A DNA stretch of 64,000 nt from Gavia stellata (lineage: Eukaryota; Chordata; Aves; Gaviiformes; Gaviidae): positions 1,615,208 to 1,679,207 of the forward strand of contig NC_082619.1 of the NCBI RefSeq assembly GCF_030936135.1, in the 5' to 3' direction. The translations under genes and the position numbers were made by a program. Under the pieces are notes generated by a model that did no database searches, was not told the origin of the DNA, and saw nothing but the letters and a program-made list of their open reading frames with translations. This document shows, in pieces, positions 36,356 through 50,422 of this stretch. The first letter of the stretch is position 1; the number at the start of each line of letters is the position of its first letter.

Positions 36356-36689
36356 AAACACTGCTCTTAGTAGCACCAATCGTTACCAGAAAAGGAGCTA
36401 TTTACTCTGAGTAAGACATCATCCTTGATTTCTTCTGGTTTTGACGAGTCAGTATCCTGTTGGGCTAGCAGTTCTCTGAAGAGGAGAGAATTATTATGGA
36501 TTGTGTCCATAGGAGGTTTGCACAGGATGGCTAAGTCTGCTTCTTCCACTATTTCATACTGCTTACTCTGAAGGCAGAGCAAGACACATGTCTAAACTGA
36601 GGGACATGAGTCCTCTTTCTCCAAAGTCCTAATATCAAGTCAGATGTGTTCTGGGGTGGTTTTCTTTCCATTTCGAGTTTTGTTGGGTT

Positions 36690-36704
36690 CCCCCCCCCCC
36701 CCCC
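36690..36704. repeat. Poly-C homopolymer, 15 bases
   Basis: Fifteen consecutive C are followed by TTTTATTTTCC. It lies about 0.5 kb downstream of a longer C run at 36188. Confidence 0.9.
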
Positions 36705-39700
36705 TTTTATTTTCCTTTCCTCCGCTTCAGCAAGTATGTTTTAGGCCAGAATTTGGCATAAACAACAAGCAGGGTTTGCTGGGCCAGGAGAGGCTGCAAG
36801 CCAGACATGAGACAGAAAGCATTTGCGAGTTTTTGCAGAATGAAGTGGAAGATCTGCAGTACTCTGCATGGAAGCAGTGCTGCAATTCCATCAGCCTTTT
36901 GGATTCAGGTCAAGAGAGGCAATCTCTTTCTCTCAGTTTAGTACTCCCAGCTACTCCAGCCATTAACTCCAGTTCTCTCATCAGTCTTCTCAGCTCTTAT
37001 CCTGGCCTTATTTTTACCGAAGCAGGTGGCAGCTGCATCCTCTTACTACGCATCCTACCAAGAGATAACAGCAACCAGGTTAGGCGATCACCTCTAACTG
37101 CTTGCCGATCGAGTTTATTGTAGGAAGAGCACAGATGCTTCTCTGGCTCCATTCACATGAGGCAACTCTTGTACTACGCAGGCTTTTCTCTAGTGGGTTT
37201 TAGCCCAGCTCCAGTCAGAGGTGCAAAAGAAGCAGTTTTCTTTAGATGAGGCAGGCTAGGCCTGGGGGCTTCTCTTGCACAGGGTCCTTACCCTGCACAT
37301 GGCAAACATCCCAAGCACAGCTCCATCACCTGCTGACCACCCCAAGCACAAGGCAGCTTCTGCTGGGAAGCACTTTATGGTTCTGAACCCCTAAGGTAGC
37401 CTATGTTGCTCATTAGAGTAGGGATAGAAATCTTATCTCCTGGGCCTCCTCTGGGTACAAGAGACTTTTCCCAAGGCCAGAGAGGGTGTGAGGAGCAGAG
37501 GACTAAATTGCCAAAGCGAGAGTCTGAACCATGCCATCTCCTCGCCAGACTGCCTCTATGCTGTTGAACTCGAGCCTCTCTGCTGCTATAACAATGCAAA
37601 GTACTGTCAAAGCTTTAAGAACAATCATTGTTGGGTTGTAGGGCTTTTTCCCCCCCCCCAAAAAAAAATAAGATAAAGAGGGGTTCTAACTAGGCCAGTA
37701 GCAAATTGCAGAAGAGAAGGGTTTCATGCTGCTCTCTAAGCCAGAATAAAGGAAAGCAGCAGCTGATGAAAGGATCAAAAGATGTTAAACTTGCTGGGGA
37801 GGAAATGCCTGGTAGGAGAAAACAGCAAGCACTCCTTGATACCCAGTCAGGCACGTTTTTCCATTATTCTATGGTAGTTAGCTCACACCTGCATGCAATG
37901 ATAGAACTGGGTGGAGAGCTGCTTTTTGAAGTGATACATGGTTTTATTTCAAAGGGAGAGGTCAAAAATACTCCCTAAAGCTGGGGAATAGCACAGGTAA
38001 GTGCTGGATGGTCTGGAAAGAGAGCAGCCAGAGCAGGATTAGTCATGTCAGGCCATGAAAAACCTGTGAAGGGAGTAAGACATGTCTTACACTGACATCT
38101 GATACAGTACAGCTCCTACAACCACCTCCTTGTAATAAAAAGAAACACAGAGAATTCACTATTTCTTCTTACGTTAAAATCACCCCCTCCTACATTCACA
38201 TCATTGCTGTCAGAAACATCTTGATTCTCCACACCTAAGGGGCCATGGAAAAAAACAAGCATTTCTGCTAAAAATAGACTTTTTTCCAAGCTGTATTTAT
38301 TCAGCTCTATTTTCCTCCAAAAAGGTAGGATTGTTTTAATTTAATTGCATATCTACATAGTTCCAGTCAAACAAATTGTCGTCACTGGGAAGCAGGAGCT
38401 TTCCCCCCTTCAGAGTTCCCACTGCTGAGAGAAGGCCACTTAGAGAAGCAAACACTGGAAACACCCAGAAGAAAGTAGGGACTTCAAAAGGTTTCTGTTC
38501 TGAAAATCCCCTGCTTTAGAAAACTGAGTGAAACAGCAGAACTGCCTATAGAGTTGAACGCTGCTTAATCTGAAGCTGTCCAGGTGGAAGCAGAAGGCAG
38601 CATCACACACACAGAGTCTCTTTGAAGATCCATTTATGGGATAAAGTATGTCAAGCAATTTGGAGACAGCAGGGAATGAAAAGGTCGACGCTCAGACAAA
38701 TTTGGATCAGCCGAAAGATCTGAGGTCTTACACCAGGGTGGAGACAGGACAAAAATTAAGGATTCTGAGTTTTAATGAAGGTAATTTTAAAAAAACAAGA
38801 AGAGAGCAACAGACACAATAGAGAAAAGCAGCTTGTGTTTACAAGCAGACTCGTGGGATCCCAAGCAGGAGGTGCAAGTTGAATGGCGCCGTGCTATGAC
38901 CATACAATCTGATGACCAGATTCATACAGACAGAAGATATCATTCTGGAAGTGAGATGTGACTGAGCATGCAGGTAACACCAGGGATAGATTCATGCTGA
39001 GAAAGAACTAGAACTCTGATTCCTTCCCAGAGCATGACATCCACCTGCCTACATTGAATTAATGCAGATATCTGCTATTGGGGAAAGATTTTTTTTCTCA
39101 CCCTCTCCAGACCATCCCCCTACAAGCCTATGCAGTAAAACTGAATGATCTGAAGGGCACGAAACACTGAAATCCTCTCCTTCTTCTGTTTTTTGTTATG
39201 AATGACTTTGCAAATGAAACACACGATGATGATGGGATGTTGGGAAGACAGTTTCCTAGGGCTGGACCTGGATTTAAAAGTCGGGAAACCTTGAAATCCT
39301 AGAGATTTCATTCTAGCTGTTGTGAAGTGCCAACTGCGATGCTTGATTCTGGCTCTGAACTTCCCAGGACTGCAGTGACTACCGAACTATGCACTTCTCT
39401 CTCAGGCTAAAAGAAAGGAGCAACTGATTGATACAGCTGCAAATAAAAACGACAGCCAAAGAGAAATACCTTCTTCATATGAGCAGTTTCTCCTCCTAGC
39501 AGGGACAAACGATCTTCCTTTCTCCCACACTTTTACTGTGTTGTCTGTTTAGACTGAAGTTCCCTCAGGGCAAGAAGCACTGCTACTTGCTGTGCAGGTG
39601 CCAGCACTGTTCAGCGTCCAGCACGACGGGACTTCAGCACCGGCTCTCCACCGTGGAGGCTAATCCCTCACAAGGATCAATAACACAAACAGTAAGAGAA

Positions 39701-42700
39701 ATTCCAAAGGCCAGCAGAAGACAAACAGATGTCTGCTGCAGCGAGCACAGAAAGACTGTGTTTCTCTGTATTCAAGACTCTCCTTTTTCTTTTAATGCTG
39801 TTTCTCAAAGAGCCATTTTGATCAGTGAATTAGAAGGGATAAATTGCAGAACTGCTGGACAACCATAAATCATGTACTTGTGAGTGATGGTAGTCCTTAG
39901 TGTCGAGTACAATCTCTTATGCAAGTTTTTTCCCAGTTTTGCAGAGGGGACAAGATAATGGCAATGACTTTCCAATCCTTTCCTCTAACCCTGTTCCGAG
40001 GAGGAACATGAGGCTTGTCTTTTTGTGCTGGTCATAAACTAAAATTAACCCTCCTCAAGGCAGATACTTTCTACAGCTCTCTTCTGGAAGAGATTTGAAT
40101 ATTGCAAGGACGCAGAATCAGTGAGAGACAAGTCTGTTCTCGTGATCCTTCTTCATAAATGATGTGCCACTTCCTTTTTTTCCCCAGAAAAGACCTTATG
40201 ATCAACCCTGCCGTCCCACAAGATTCATAGCTGCCCTACAGCACTTGTGTCAAAAAGACATCAGAGGTCAGTTCTGGCCAACCAGAAGAAATTCCAGTTG
40301 TGATATTTGCTTTCATTTCAGATCAGAAAAATGCCAGAGCACTGTCAATTTACATTAAGTATTATTTTGAATCCAATAGTATTGAAACAAAAATATTTGA
40401 TGTTTGATCAATGCAAAACACAAATGCAAACCGAAAGATTTAATTTCAAAACATTTTACTGTAAAAAGTTCCCCACAGAGGACCTAACCTTTTTCCCGAA
40501 ATGTCCACAAAGCATTTTGATCATGACAAAACCATCTCTCCTGCAAACAATTTTTTTTTTTAATCAGAAATGTTATTGCTCCGTGCTACGCATGACAAAT
40601 CCCCACTTGCTCACTTTCTGTTAGTCAGGTTGTAAATTTCTGAAGTGAGAAATCGTTTATAGTCAGATACAGCACTAAGAAAGCAGACAGCACTTAAGAA
40701 ATCAATAACAGCCCTAGCTTTCACCCCTCTGGTAAGAATGCGAGATGCGGTAAGACCATTCCTTGGTTCTATGGATATATTTACTCCTTACCGAATTTGT
40801 GTGGTGTTTGTCGAGAACCATGTGTGTTAAAGTCACACCCTGGCCATTTCCCCATGGATCTCTTGGCCAGCAGCAGTGGAAATCAAATGCAGACAGCTGG
40901 TTCAGTATGCCCAAATTACATGACAATGAATTAACAGAGCATGGGGTGGCTTCAGAAAGATCTCACAGGAATCAGATCAGTGGTGCCTTCAACCCAGTGC
41001 GAAGGGCAGTAGTAAAGCAATGTGAGAAAAAAACCAAGTATCATACTGGTTGTGTATTTTTTTAAAAGGTAGTAAAAGTTGCTGTGATTCAGTCTCATAA
41101 CCAGATCCATACAGAAATATCTTAAAAGCACCCCCCTCCCCGTATGTCAGCAGCAAGGGTTTTCTTAACTAAAGGCTTCGAAATTGCCCGAGAACCCAGT
41201 CAGCTCCAGAACTGATTCTGCATCATCTTCTACCACACATACTGCTGAGTAAATGAAAACCACCATGACACCAAATCAGTACTGATTTACACCTGTTGCA
41301 CATGCATGTCTATAACTCTGCAAGATGCCAGGTAACAGAGATCCGGTCTGTCTAGCTTTACTTTGATTTTCAGTTTCAAAAGTACAAATCACAGAAAACT
41401 GAGGTTTCAGCTATATTAAAACCTTAGTTCTGTGCATGGAATAAAAAAATGTAAGCTGAACAGTGCTCCTTTACACTGTAAGATGTTTCATTTACAGAAG
41501 GATTTGAGCAACAAAGAAAGAGAAGCTTCTGAAGAGCAACGGATTTGAAACCATCCCCGCGGTTCACGCTGGCTGGAACTGCCACGCGGTGCAGAGATGT
41601 TCAGGGTAGCACTCCTGAGTCATCCCATCAGGAGGCAAGAAGTAAACACCCTGTAGAACTCCCTGACATGAAATGCCCATTACAAAAGGAAGCTGCTCAG
41701 GGTTATGTTTCACAGCCGAATACAAGCAAGTATTTAGCAAATTGTCTATTCATTTGCCCATGGACTTTGCATACAGGCTTACGGGTAATCCAGGGCTGTT
41801 CAGCAGTAGACACAGAGTGTCTCCCTTCCCTCTTTCAGATTTCACCCAAACTGGAGGGGTTTAGCACTACGTTTTTCTGCCAGCTGGAGCCCTGGATCCA
41901 AATGCTTTCAGCACTAGGCTGCTTGAAATTTGTCCTCCAAATCACCTGTGACTGGTAGGGAAAGCAACAGCTCAGTCACAAAATACTCACCCACCCCACC
42001 CACTCCATACCCAAATCAAACTGGAACTCTAAGGAACTAGCCTCAAGTCTCAGAGCAAGAGGCAGATGTTGCTTTTCAGTCAGGTCTGTTATGAACGATG
42101 ACGACATTGTGGGGAGCTGTGCCGTTTGAGATCACCGACAGATGTGCGCTGCACAGCACTATTTGCCAAAGGCAGTTTTGAAATCGAGAAGAGCAACTTC
42201 TGATCCAAGAGCACAAGTCCGAAGAGAGCCAAGGGAAGTTTGGCCTACACAGGGCTGGTGCAAAATAAAACCTGGCACTTCCTCTCTGCTTTCCATCTAC
42301 AGATCTCAGTGCCTTTTACAGATACTAGTAGACCAGTGACCTTCCTAACCCTATCACAGAAATCACCTTTTTTCCAGATATCGGGAAAGCCTCATCTGCT
42401 CCCCCCATCTGCAATAGGAGAAATAACACTGCAGGAAAGTAGACATACAACAAGGAGATTAATGTGACATTTTCTATTATTTTTGCATGTAAACTTAGAG
42501 CACTGAGAATCCACTGCTGAAGGTGCTGTACAAGTGCCCCAAACACGGGCAAACAAGGACCCTCAGCATGTATGGCTGCCTTTCACCCCGAGTTTGGGGT
42601 GCTGTAGGCAATGCTCAGAGCTATCCCTGCAGTTCAAGGCTACAGGCAGTCCTTCCAGTCCTCTCAACACTCACCAGAGAGACATTGCTAATGCTAACGA

Positions 42701-43129
42701 CAGAAGAAACATCTCATGCTGGAGAAGCACTTACACTTGCTTTCCCAAACAAGGCCAGCGGCAAAGCGAGGAACGCTGCTCTCTTCACCCAAGCAGCTTT
42801 GGATACCTTAAAGACACAGTTTTCATGAGGCCTCGGGGTCAACAGTTTTGGTCTTTTGAAGAGTCTAAACAATGTACTCAAGAAACAAGCTGTTAAGAAG
42901 ATTTATGGCCCGTTACTGCTCCCTTCAAAGACACTACTGACATGTGCTGCCTTGGCTGTCAGCGTTGGCAGTTCTTGGTTAAGAACATGATATAATCATC
43001 AGTATATTTATCAGCAGGGACAAAAGACTAAAATGTATTTGAACAAGGGAAAAAGGGGGGGATGGAGACCTATGATTAATTTTAGAAATAACAAGCTGCA
43101 AGTTGCACAGCCACAAAGCGGAGGCTGGA

Positions 43130-43440
43130 ACGCAGTTTTCCAGAGTTTGTAAAGACTCATTTAATTTCTATAGAAACTGAGCAGCAAACAGGTAATTTTC
43201 TCTGCAAATTGCTTCTATCACCTCTGTAATGCTCTGCAATAGCAATGTATTTCCCTTGTGTCTTCTTAATCCCCTGTTATTTTCATTATAAATTTAATTA
43301 AGCTCTTCTAGAGCAGATTCTATGATATGAGCTGAGTTTTGTTTTTCTGGCAGAGTGGTGACAGAAATGAGCTGCGGGATTACGTGGCAATTGGATTTCT
43401 TTTTTCTATGTAAATATTTCAAATGATATTAAGCAGTGGA
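43130..43440. promoter_or_regulatory. Candidate conserved non-coding block
   Basis: This AT-rich, non-repetitive sequence includes CATTATAAATTTAATTAAG and GTAAATATTTCAAATGATATT (split across the block), with several TAAT cores. It resembles intergenic enhancer sequence; no coding potential is seen. Confidence 0.22.
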
Positions 43441-43857
43441 GACATCCACTTTCCCCAGCTGAATGAATACAGCTAAAGCTAAGAGAAAGAGCTATACAGA
43501 AAAGGTCCGAGTGTCTGAAGTACTCCTTCCAGCCAGTCCTTTCCTCCTTCGGACGGTGCCTGCAGCTGCCATTTTGCAGCACGTCTCAAGAGCAGATCAC
43601 CTCTGTGCAAATCAGGTAAATGCAAGCAGCTCTAGGACCAAGGCTTCAAAGGCAGCAGTCTGCACAGCAGAAATGAATCCAGAAGAACAGCCTACTCTTT
43701 GCTGTGAAACTGGCATTTAAGGATCCTCCCTAGACTAGAGCACAGCTGAACACCGCTTCCTTGTGATAGCTTTTTCTTTCTGTGCTGGCCCTCATTGCAA
43801 GATGTTATTATTCCAGGGAGAACTCTTTGAGTGTCCTCTTTGTTTTACTTCGGACTG

Positions 43858-43875
43858 GTTACCAAGCAACACGTG
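43858..43875. promoter_or_regulatory. RFX X-box-like palindrome overlapping an E-box
   Basis: GTTACCAAGCAAC (43858-43870) fits the known RFX pattern of two inverted half-sites with a one-base spacer, and its last base starts CACGTG (43870-43875). The combination is striking, but no promoter or transcript is seen beside it. Confidence 0.25.
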
Positions 43876-46800
43876 CTGTATTATGGGTATTCCAATAGAA
43901 CACAACTTGAATGGGACACTTGTTTTGGTTTTCTGTTTGCAAATTTTAAAGAGAAGATTTATTCTAGGCTAATTCCCCATTTCTGACATCCTGCTCATTT
44001 CATACAGTTAGTTGACACTATTGGATAAAGTTTATCAAATCACAAGATTACCAGTGTTACGAGTTACACAAATTATGTCTGAAGGCAGAAATTATAATTA
44101 CCATTTATGTTACCGTGCAGAGGTCCTCAAAACAGGATCTAGGTTGTCTTGCATGAAAAACAAATCCATGCTCCCCCCCGCCCAGTATTCATTTTAACCA
44201 AGTGACAGTTGAGAACATCTGCCTTTGTTCCTGTCTGACAAGCAGCTGGTGCAGTGACTGCTACAGTAACACCAGAAGTTTTGCAGAAGCTGAGCACTCA
44301 CAGCTGAGTCCGGATTTCTGAAGACCCATACAATCTGCTTTCAGTATTTCAGCTGCAGGATTTTCAGAGCTGGACATAAACATCAAGAATAAAACCCAAA
44401 TCATCCTTTCCAAATAATGAAACCTTCAATGCCTGCCATTGCTCAGCATTTATGAGGGTTTCTAGTATCCTAAACCTTTCAACTTTTGCTTCCCCCTCTT
44501 CTCTGGAAGCAGAAAACATGACATGACATTAGCCAACATCAAGGTCGAATAGGTAAAAAAACCATAGTGATACTTAAAAAAACTACAAAATTGAAAGTCC
44601 TTCATTTTCCATATCACATTATCACATTCCCCAACTGCTTTTCTATTATTCCACTCATCTATCACAAATGCCATCACCTGTAGGAATACACAGAGATCAG
44701 TGAAGAAGTGCATACAGATGGATAAGGCATGGGGAAGTGAACCACACTGCTTTTAATTCTCATGTCTCTACAACTCTGCGAAAGCAACAATTGTGATCAA
44801 TGCAGACAAGCTGGGAAACGTGCACTGTGCACGGCAGGCAGAAGTCAGTCCTTCATGCCTGGCTTCCCCCCAGCCCCCACCCGCTACCTGGAGACTAAAG
44901 GGAGTAAAATGAACACCAGAGGTTCCTGTCAGAAATTTGAGCCCTCGGGAGCACACATTCTTAAAAACACACACAAGAAAACCCCCCACACCACAAAACC
45001 CCTCCCTGGACTTATTTCAGTTACCACTGAGGTTTTTGGTTGTTATTTGGGCTGTTGGATTTTTTTTTTTCCCCCTCCCTTTTTTAAAAAAACATTATGG
45101 TACAGGGACACTGGTATTCCTGCTGCCAGTCACATCCATCATCTTGCAGAATTTCCAGCATCACTGCTAAGAAAAACATCTTCAAAGTGTTATTGGAGTA
45201 AAAATGTCACACCAAGGGAGAGCTATCTGTCTATGCCTCGTACTTCTTTAACGTTACGCCTTTGACAGCTTAACAACAGCTAAACAGCTTAGGTCTCAGC
45301 AAGACATTTCCAGGCTGTTTGAATACAAGTATGACATTTTAATTAGAGACGAAGCTTCCGATTTGCTACAAACACCCCTCTGTTTGAGGCTGAGCACGAG
45401 GAGCGCTGTTTCTGCAGCGCAGCACGTGGCAGCAGCAGTGGCTGCACGGGTTGGAGCCCCGCTCCTCCCGCCACACCGCTGCGGTCAGCGCTACTGGTGC
45501 TGATGGCGCCTTTCCACAGAGAAAGCGCCTGTCCTCTCCACCCTGCACAGCGGCCACACCACCAGCAGCAGGTCAGGCTTAGGATCGTCTTAACCTTTAA
45601 CACAAAGATGAAGCAAAACAGGCCACACATACTAACTTTTCCAGCAGCTTCTCCCTCTCCCCCTTGAACCCAGGTCTGTGGCTTCTCTTGTCTGCCACAC
45701 CCTGTGATCCTCCCAGCTGATGCCCAATAGCTACGAGGCTGGCTGGGCCACCGGTCTCCCCATTGTTCTGAACTTAAGAGAAAGGATGCTCGCTGTGCAA
45801 CCCTGAGCACAATCTGGAGAGCTTTGGAGACAGCTCACCGCTGCCCAATTGCAGTTAAGCAAAGAAAAAATTTACTTGCTTCAAAATACTCCCGTTAAAC
45901 GATGAAGCTAGGGCACCTCATGAGAATGTCTGAATGCGAGGTGTTGAAGGATACCCTTATGGGAGCAACATTTAACTATTTCCATTGCAAGTGTTACTAT
46001 GAAGGAATCCCCAACCCAGGATGTGTGGGCGAGTGTTAGCCAGACGTCCATTCCCAATTTTGCCATTGCTGATGATATGTAATGCAATTTGCCTTTGGCA
46101 TGCCACAGAATCCAAGAAGGCAACTATAACATCAGCAAGATGTGTGCAAAGGCATTGTCTTTGTCATTCTCCTGTGACACAAACCCATCAGAAATAGAAG
46201 ATATTAGCCACAGTCCTGCTATCTTTATGATATAAGGAATAAAACCATCCTGAATGTCAAGCTCATATCAAGGCACTGCAAAGCACAGAAAGCAGATATA
46301 ACAAGAACTGTATCATTTCACAGAGCTCAACAATCATGACTAGTTTCAATGCATTAAATTGCAGCCTTTCCCTCATTAATGAGAAATGGATAACCCCGCC
46401 CAAGCATCTCTGTGTGTGAAAGGTCCATTGGAGGAGGGTGGCATTCCGAGACACACTTGGGACCTTGGCATTTAGTCTTCAATTAGCTACCTTCCTTCAA
46501 TTCCTTGGGCACTGACTTAATGCAAAAGATGTCATTGGCCTTCCTCTCTTCCACTTCAACTGATGAGTAAGGAAAAGCACTAGCAGCAGAACAGCTTCTT
46601 TCAAAACACTGCCTGTGTCCATGCCCTGGACTGAAGACAGGGCACATTTAGCGGCCAACACGGGAAACAGCTCTGGATTTCAGAGCTAAACAGATGGCTT
46701 TAGCTCTTTGGCAGGGAAATACTGTAATGGCTAAAAAAAGAATGGGGACTGTATTGCGCAAGTGACACTCCCCCATCACCTGAAGGGCAATTCTGCAGAT

Positions 46801-49494
46801 GGTCTCCCTGTGCATAGTGCTCCATTCTTACAAAAGTGAACATCACCCATGAACAAGAACTAAACCAGGAGCTGTCTGAAATAATCCAGTTTATGCATAT
46901 GCAATCTTTACATTACACAAGGTGTCCCTTGGGAGATACAACTGGGGAAAGGAAGGAAACGGAGGCGGTATTAGCACAGGTGATGGAAAGTTCACTTCAT
47001 ATTGTATGATGTGTGCAAGCTACACAGTTCTGTCGTCTCAATTACAGCAGCCTCTAATCCCACTCTGCATTCCCTTTCTTCCTCCATCCCTTTGCAAACT
47101 TACATCATAAGCTGACTCCAGAAGGTAGACAGCATGAGTAGGTAGGCAAATACTAATTCCATTCTCGAGAAATTTCCGAATACCTCAAGCTTGGTTTTGT
47201 TGAAAAAAAAAAGGTACATTTTTAAGCGCCATGCAAAATAAAACCTCACCAGCATTTCAATTCATAACCTGCACAGCTCTTTGCTTCACCAATGGCAAAT
47301 GCTAAAAATGATTCGTTTTAATATAACCCATTTTTAAATAATATCTAAAGGTTTTGCTTTGGTGTCAAAGCATCATGACAAACAGAGTTCAAATATACTT
47401 TAATATTTTAAGTTAATGTAAAAATGAAAAAGAAATTAGTAGAGGTTGAGCTTTTTAACTTCCAAGATTTGGATGTTATCAGGCAGCACTTAATGAATCA
47501 CTTCAACTTTTTCCATAAGTAACATCAACCCTTTCCCCCCAGAAAATGGTTCAATTGAAAACAACATCAACTATAACCCTTCATAATGTAATAAAGTTCG
47601 TCTCTTGTACACAGCCAGAAGAACACCTTTTTGGCATATGAAAAATTTGGAAGGTTTCCTTCAAGATCTGAAGGTAGATAGTTGCAAGGCCATATTGCAC
47701 AGATACTTATTATATGCCCACTGTGCAAGGCAGGGTACTGGACCCCCCCGTTCAAGCAGGAGGCAAGTCTGGAAGCCAAAGACTTCTATGCCCTGCAATA
47801 GGAGAGGAGCCTAAATTGAGCAGCTTCCCACCTTTGTGGTTCAGGAAAGCACCTTGCTCTCGCACCTGCTGTTCTCCAGAGTCACAGCTGATCCAGTCTC
47901 TCCCACAGGAAAGCAGCCCATAGCCTGCCCTTGGGGTGCAGGCTGCCCCCTGCCTCTACCCAGTTTATAATAACGTCCAACTGGTCAAGCATCAAAAGGA
48001 AAATAAAGGCATGAGAAGTGACTAAGAGATTTTTAATAGCAGGCACTGTCATTACAATCATCCCTCCTGATCTTTTATTTAGCATAGTCCAGAGACCTTC
48101 AGTGGGTTAAAGCTAATTTAAGGAAAAGTATGCTGTATTAAACAATGGAATATAGTTATGACTCCCACATCACAACATAGCTTAGTTCTCACAGCACATG
48201 GTAAACCTGATGTTCTGCTCTGTCCTGATCAAACAACTGCCAGCTTTTCCAGGACAATAAACATTTCTCAGACACACTAAGCGCAGAGGAAGCCACCGAA
48301 CAGAACCTCCCTGTACTAGAGCAATTCTAGTTGTTGGCCAGAGCTGAAAAGGAACTCCCTTTTGTGTGCCATTCACCCCTGTTCACACGAGGTAAAGAAC
48401 CAGCACAACATTTCTGAACGGCTAAAGCACCAAGGACAACACTGTTCTTGTTTGCTCTGCTGGTATTCCAATTACTGATGTTCAGCTAGAGGAGACAGTC
48501 TCCAGCACAGTTATATTTCTTTTCAGCCCAAGCACAGCTATTGGCGCTTTAACAGGTGTCTGTTCAGACCTAGTAAGCCTGGTTGTCTGGAGCCCACCAT
48601 TCTCGCACTGTAGGAAGCAAATTACATGTTTGCATTATTGCTTTGGCTTGCTTGCTGGGACCTGAAGTGCGCTGCATGCACAAATAGGCTTTTCTATTCC
48701 TCCATCTATGAAGGATAAAAAGCAACACTTGCCAAAGTAATGACTTCCAGATAGTAACGTCCAGCAGGAAAGATGCATCTTCTCCTCTGCAGAGCTGTGG
48801 GATATTTGTTTACATTGCAGCACCTTTCCTGCTAAGATGATGAAAGTAAGTCATCATCCCAGGTACATTTTGGAAGTGCTCAGCAAATCATGTTAGGGTT
48901 CTCACAAGCTGCACAAAAGTACTGCTTACTGCAACAAAAGAATCAAATCCATGAAGACAGTATGTTCTCCAGAGAAGTAATCAAGCTCTAGAACATCTTC
49001 CTGACAGAGAACAAGAATTATTTCCCAGCAGATACATGACTTACTGTGACCTGAAAATAGCCAGTTCTCTTGCACACCAACTGTTAAGGGACAACTACTT
49101 CTTTGGGGCTATGAAGTCTCCTTTGCTCTCCAGCCAGCATGCTGTGTGACCTACACTGCTACCTTCCTTACTGTTGAGCAATTTCCCTTATGCGTCACCT
49201 CTAAAAACATCCCCCACAACCAGGACCAGACATAAAAATAGGATGCATTTGTTCTACTCACCCACAGAAATGTACACAGAAGCGTATTTTCAGCAGAAAA
49301 TACTGAATCCAGGCAGCTGAAGTCAATGCCTGAAACACTGCTTTCCAGGAGACACCCCCCCTCCTCAAAGACTACACAAAGGCTCTTAGAGACTAGCCTT
49401 TTAAGCAAATACCTACAGCTGACTGTTATAAGCCCCACCTGTCCGTTTCCACAGAGTAAGTACCTGCTAACTTTGCCAGCTGCATAGTGTTCTT

Positions 49495-49511
49495 AAAAAA
49501 AAAAAAAAAAA
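49495..49511. repeat. Poly-A homopolymer, 17 bases
   Basis: Seventeen consecutive A lie just beyond the estimated ANKK1 3' end. No retroelement body is recognisable next to it. Confidence 0.85.
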
Positions 49512-49864
49512 GCCTATGAGAATTTGGGGTAAGCCAAATTAGATACTGCTTTTCTAAGTAGGAACTCTTTCAACCAGTCTATGAAACTCCCACAGCAGCA
49601 TTCTGTAGTTAAGACTGGAGGTTATTGGTAGCCCTCATGGCAGGGAACAGGATTCAGAACTGCACCCACTTTTTGGCTTATCCTTAGAGCCATCTTTCTA
49701 ATGACAGCCTAAGTGTTTAAAGTCTGAAGTGTGGAGGCGGTCAGTAAGTAATTTGAATGCTTAGGAAAAAAGCTCTTGGCTCTTTTTTTCTGAAGGGATG
49801 TAGTGGAATTATTCTGGAATTTCTTTTCTCTGTGTTGCATCCATTTAAATACTTTCTACTAGTG

Positions 49865-50422
49865 ATTTTTCTTCCTTCTTTGTTTTATTTTATTCTTGTT
49901 ACAAAAATGAGATGTCAGAAAATCTGACACATTGCTGTACCATATGCTTAGTGTCTATTTCCAGCAGCAGGTGAGAATCTCATGATTCAATTCCCACCTG
50001 TGCCAAGGTCATTTTACACCAATCTGCTCTGTAGGAAAACATGGAATAAAAGCAATAAAATCTGTGGGAGACATGTCTATATGAGTTGCTGTGCACAGCT
50101 TCAGCATTGCCTGTATGAAAAGAGGGTAAATATATCCGTTTCCATCCCTGTACAGTAAGTATTAACACAGGAAAGCATTGCCTAAAGCCAGCATCACCAA
50201 GTCAAAATGTTCTACAAGCGTGGTCAGATTCTGGAAAATAACTTGTCGGCTTCCTTCTGCAACTCCATTTTCTTTTACTCTTCTTGTGTTCATGCTTAGA
50301 AACTTCCACTAAAAAAAGAAAAAAAAAAGTATTTTCCTGTAATCACGAGGTGACAGGATATGGTGGTTTAAAGCATAGCACCTGATACTGGAAAACTCAA
50401 GTCATAAATGCCAGACTTGAAT
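49865..50422 (-). other. ANKK1: ANKK1 3' untranslated region, estimated
   Basis: The region runs from the ANKK1 stop to just past the AATAAA pair at 49884-49894, about 0.55 kb. It contains a purine-rich patch on the + strand near 50311-50330. The exact end is inferred. Confidence 0.45.
49884..49894 (-). terminator. Overlapping polyadenylation signals for ANKK1
   Basis: On the - strand two overlapping AATAAA hexamers occur within AATAAAATAAAA, about 530-540 nt beyond the ANKK1 stop. They are the first convincing hexamers downstream and are taken as the 3' end signal. Confidence 0.5.

Larger units (their letters stand above)
23181..49864. other. Intergenic interval between DRD2 and ANKK1
   Basis: About 26.7 kb between the convergent 3' ends carry no recognisable protein-coding exon, tRNA or rRNA. 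The longest open frame is 223 codons (31423-32094, - strand), without recognisable domains. Visible structure is a CpG island at about 28.15-28.63 kb, CpG clusters at 30.78-30.91 and 31.19-31.26 kb, a 43-bp tandem duplication, poly-C runs, one CR1-like fragment, and AT-rich blocks resembling conserved non-coding DNA at about 27.62-27.83, 32.51-32.65 and 43.13-43.44 kb. Confidence 0.7.

Noticed and set aside
49495-49511. Poly-A run as the tail of a processed pseudogene
   Set aside because: Neither side shows coding-like sequence or target-site duplications that I can see.
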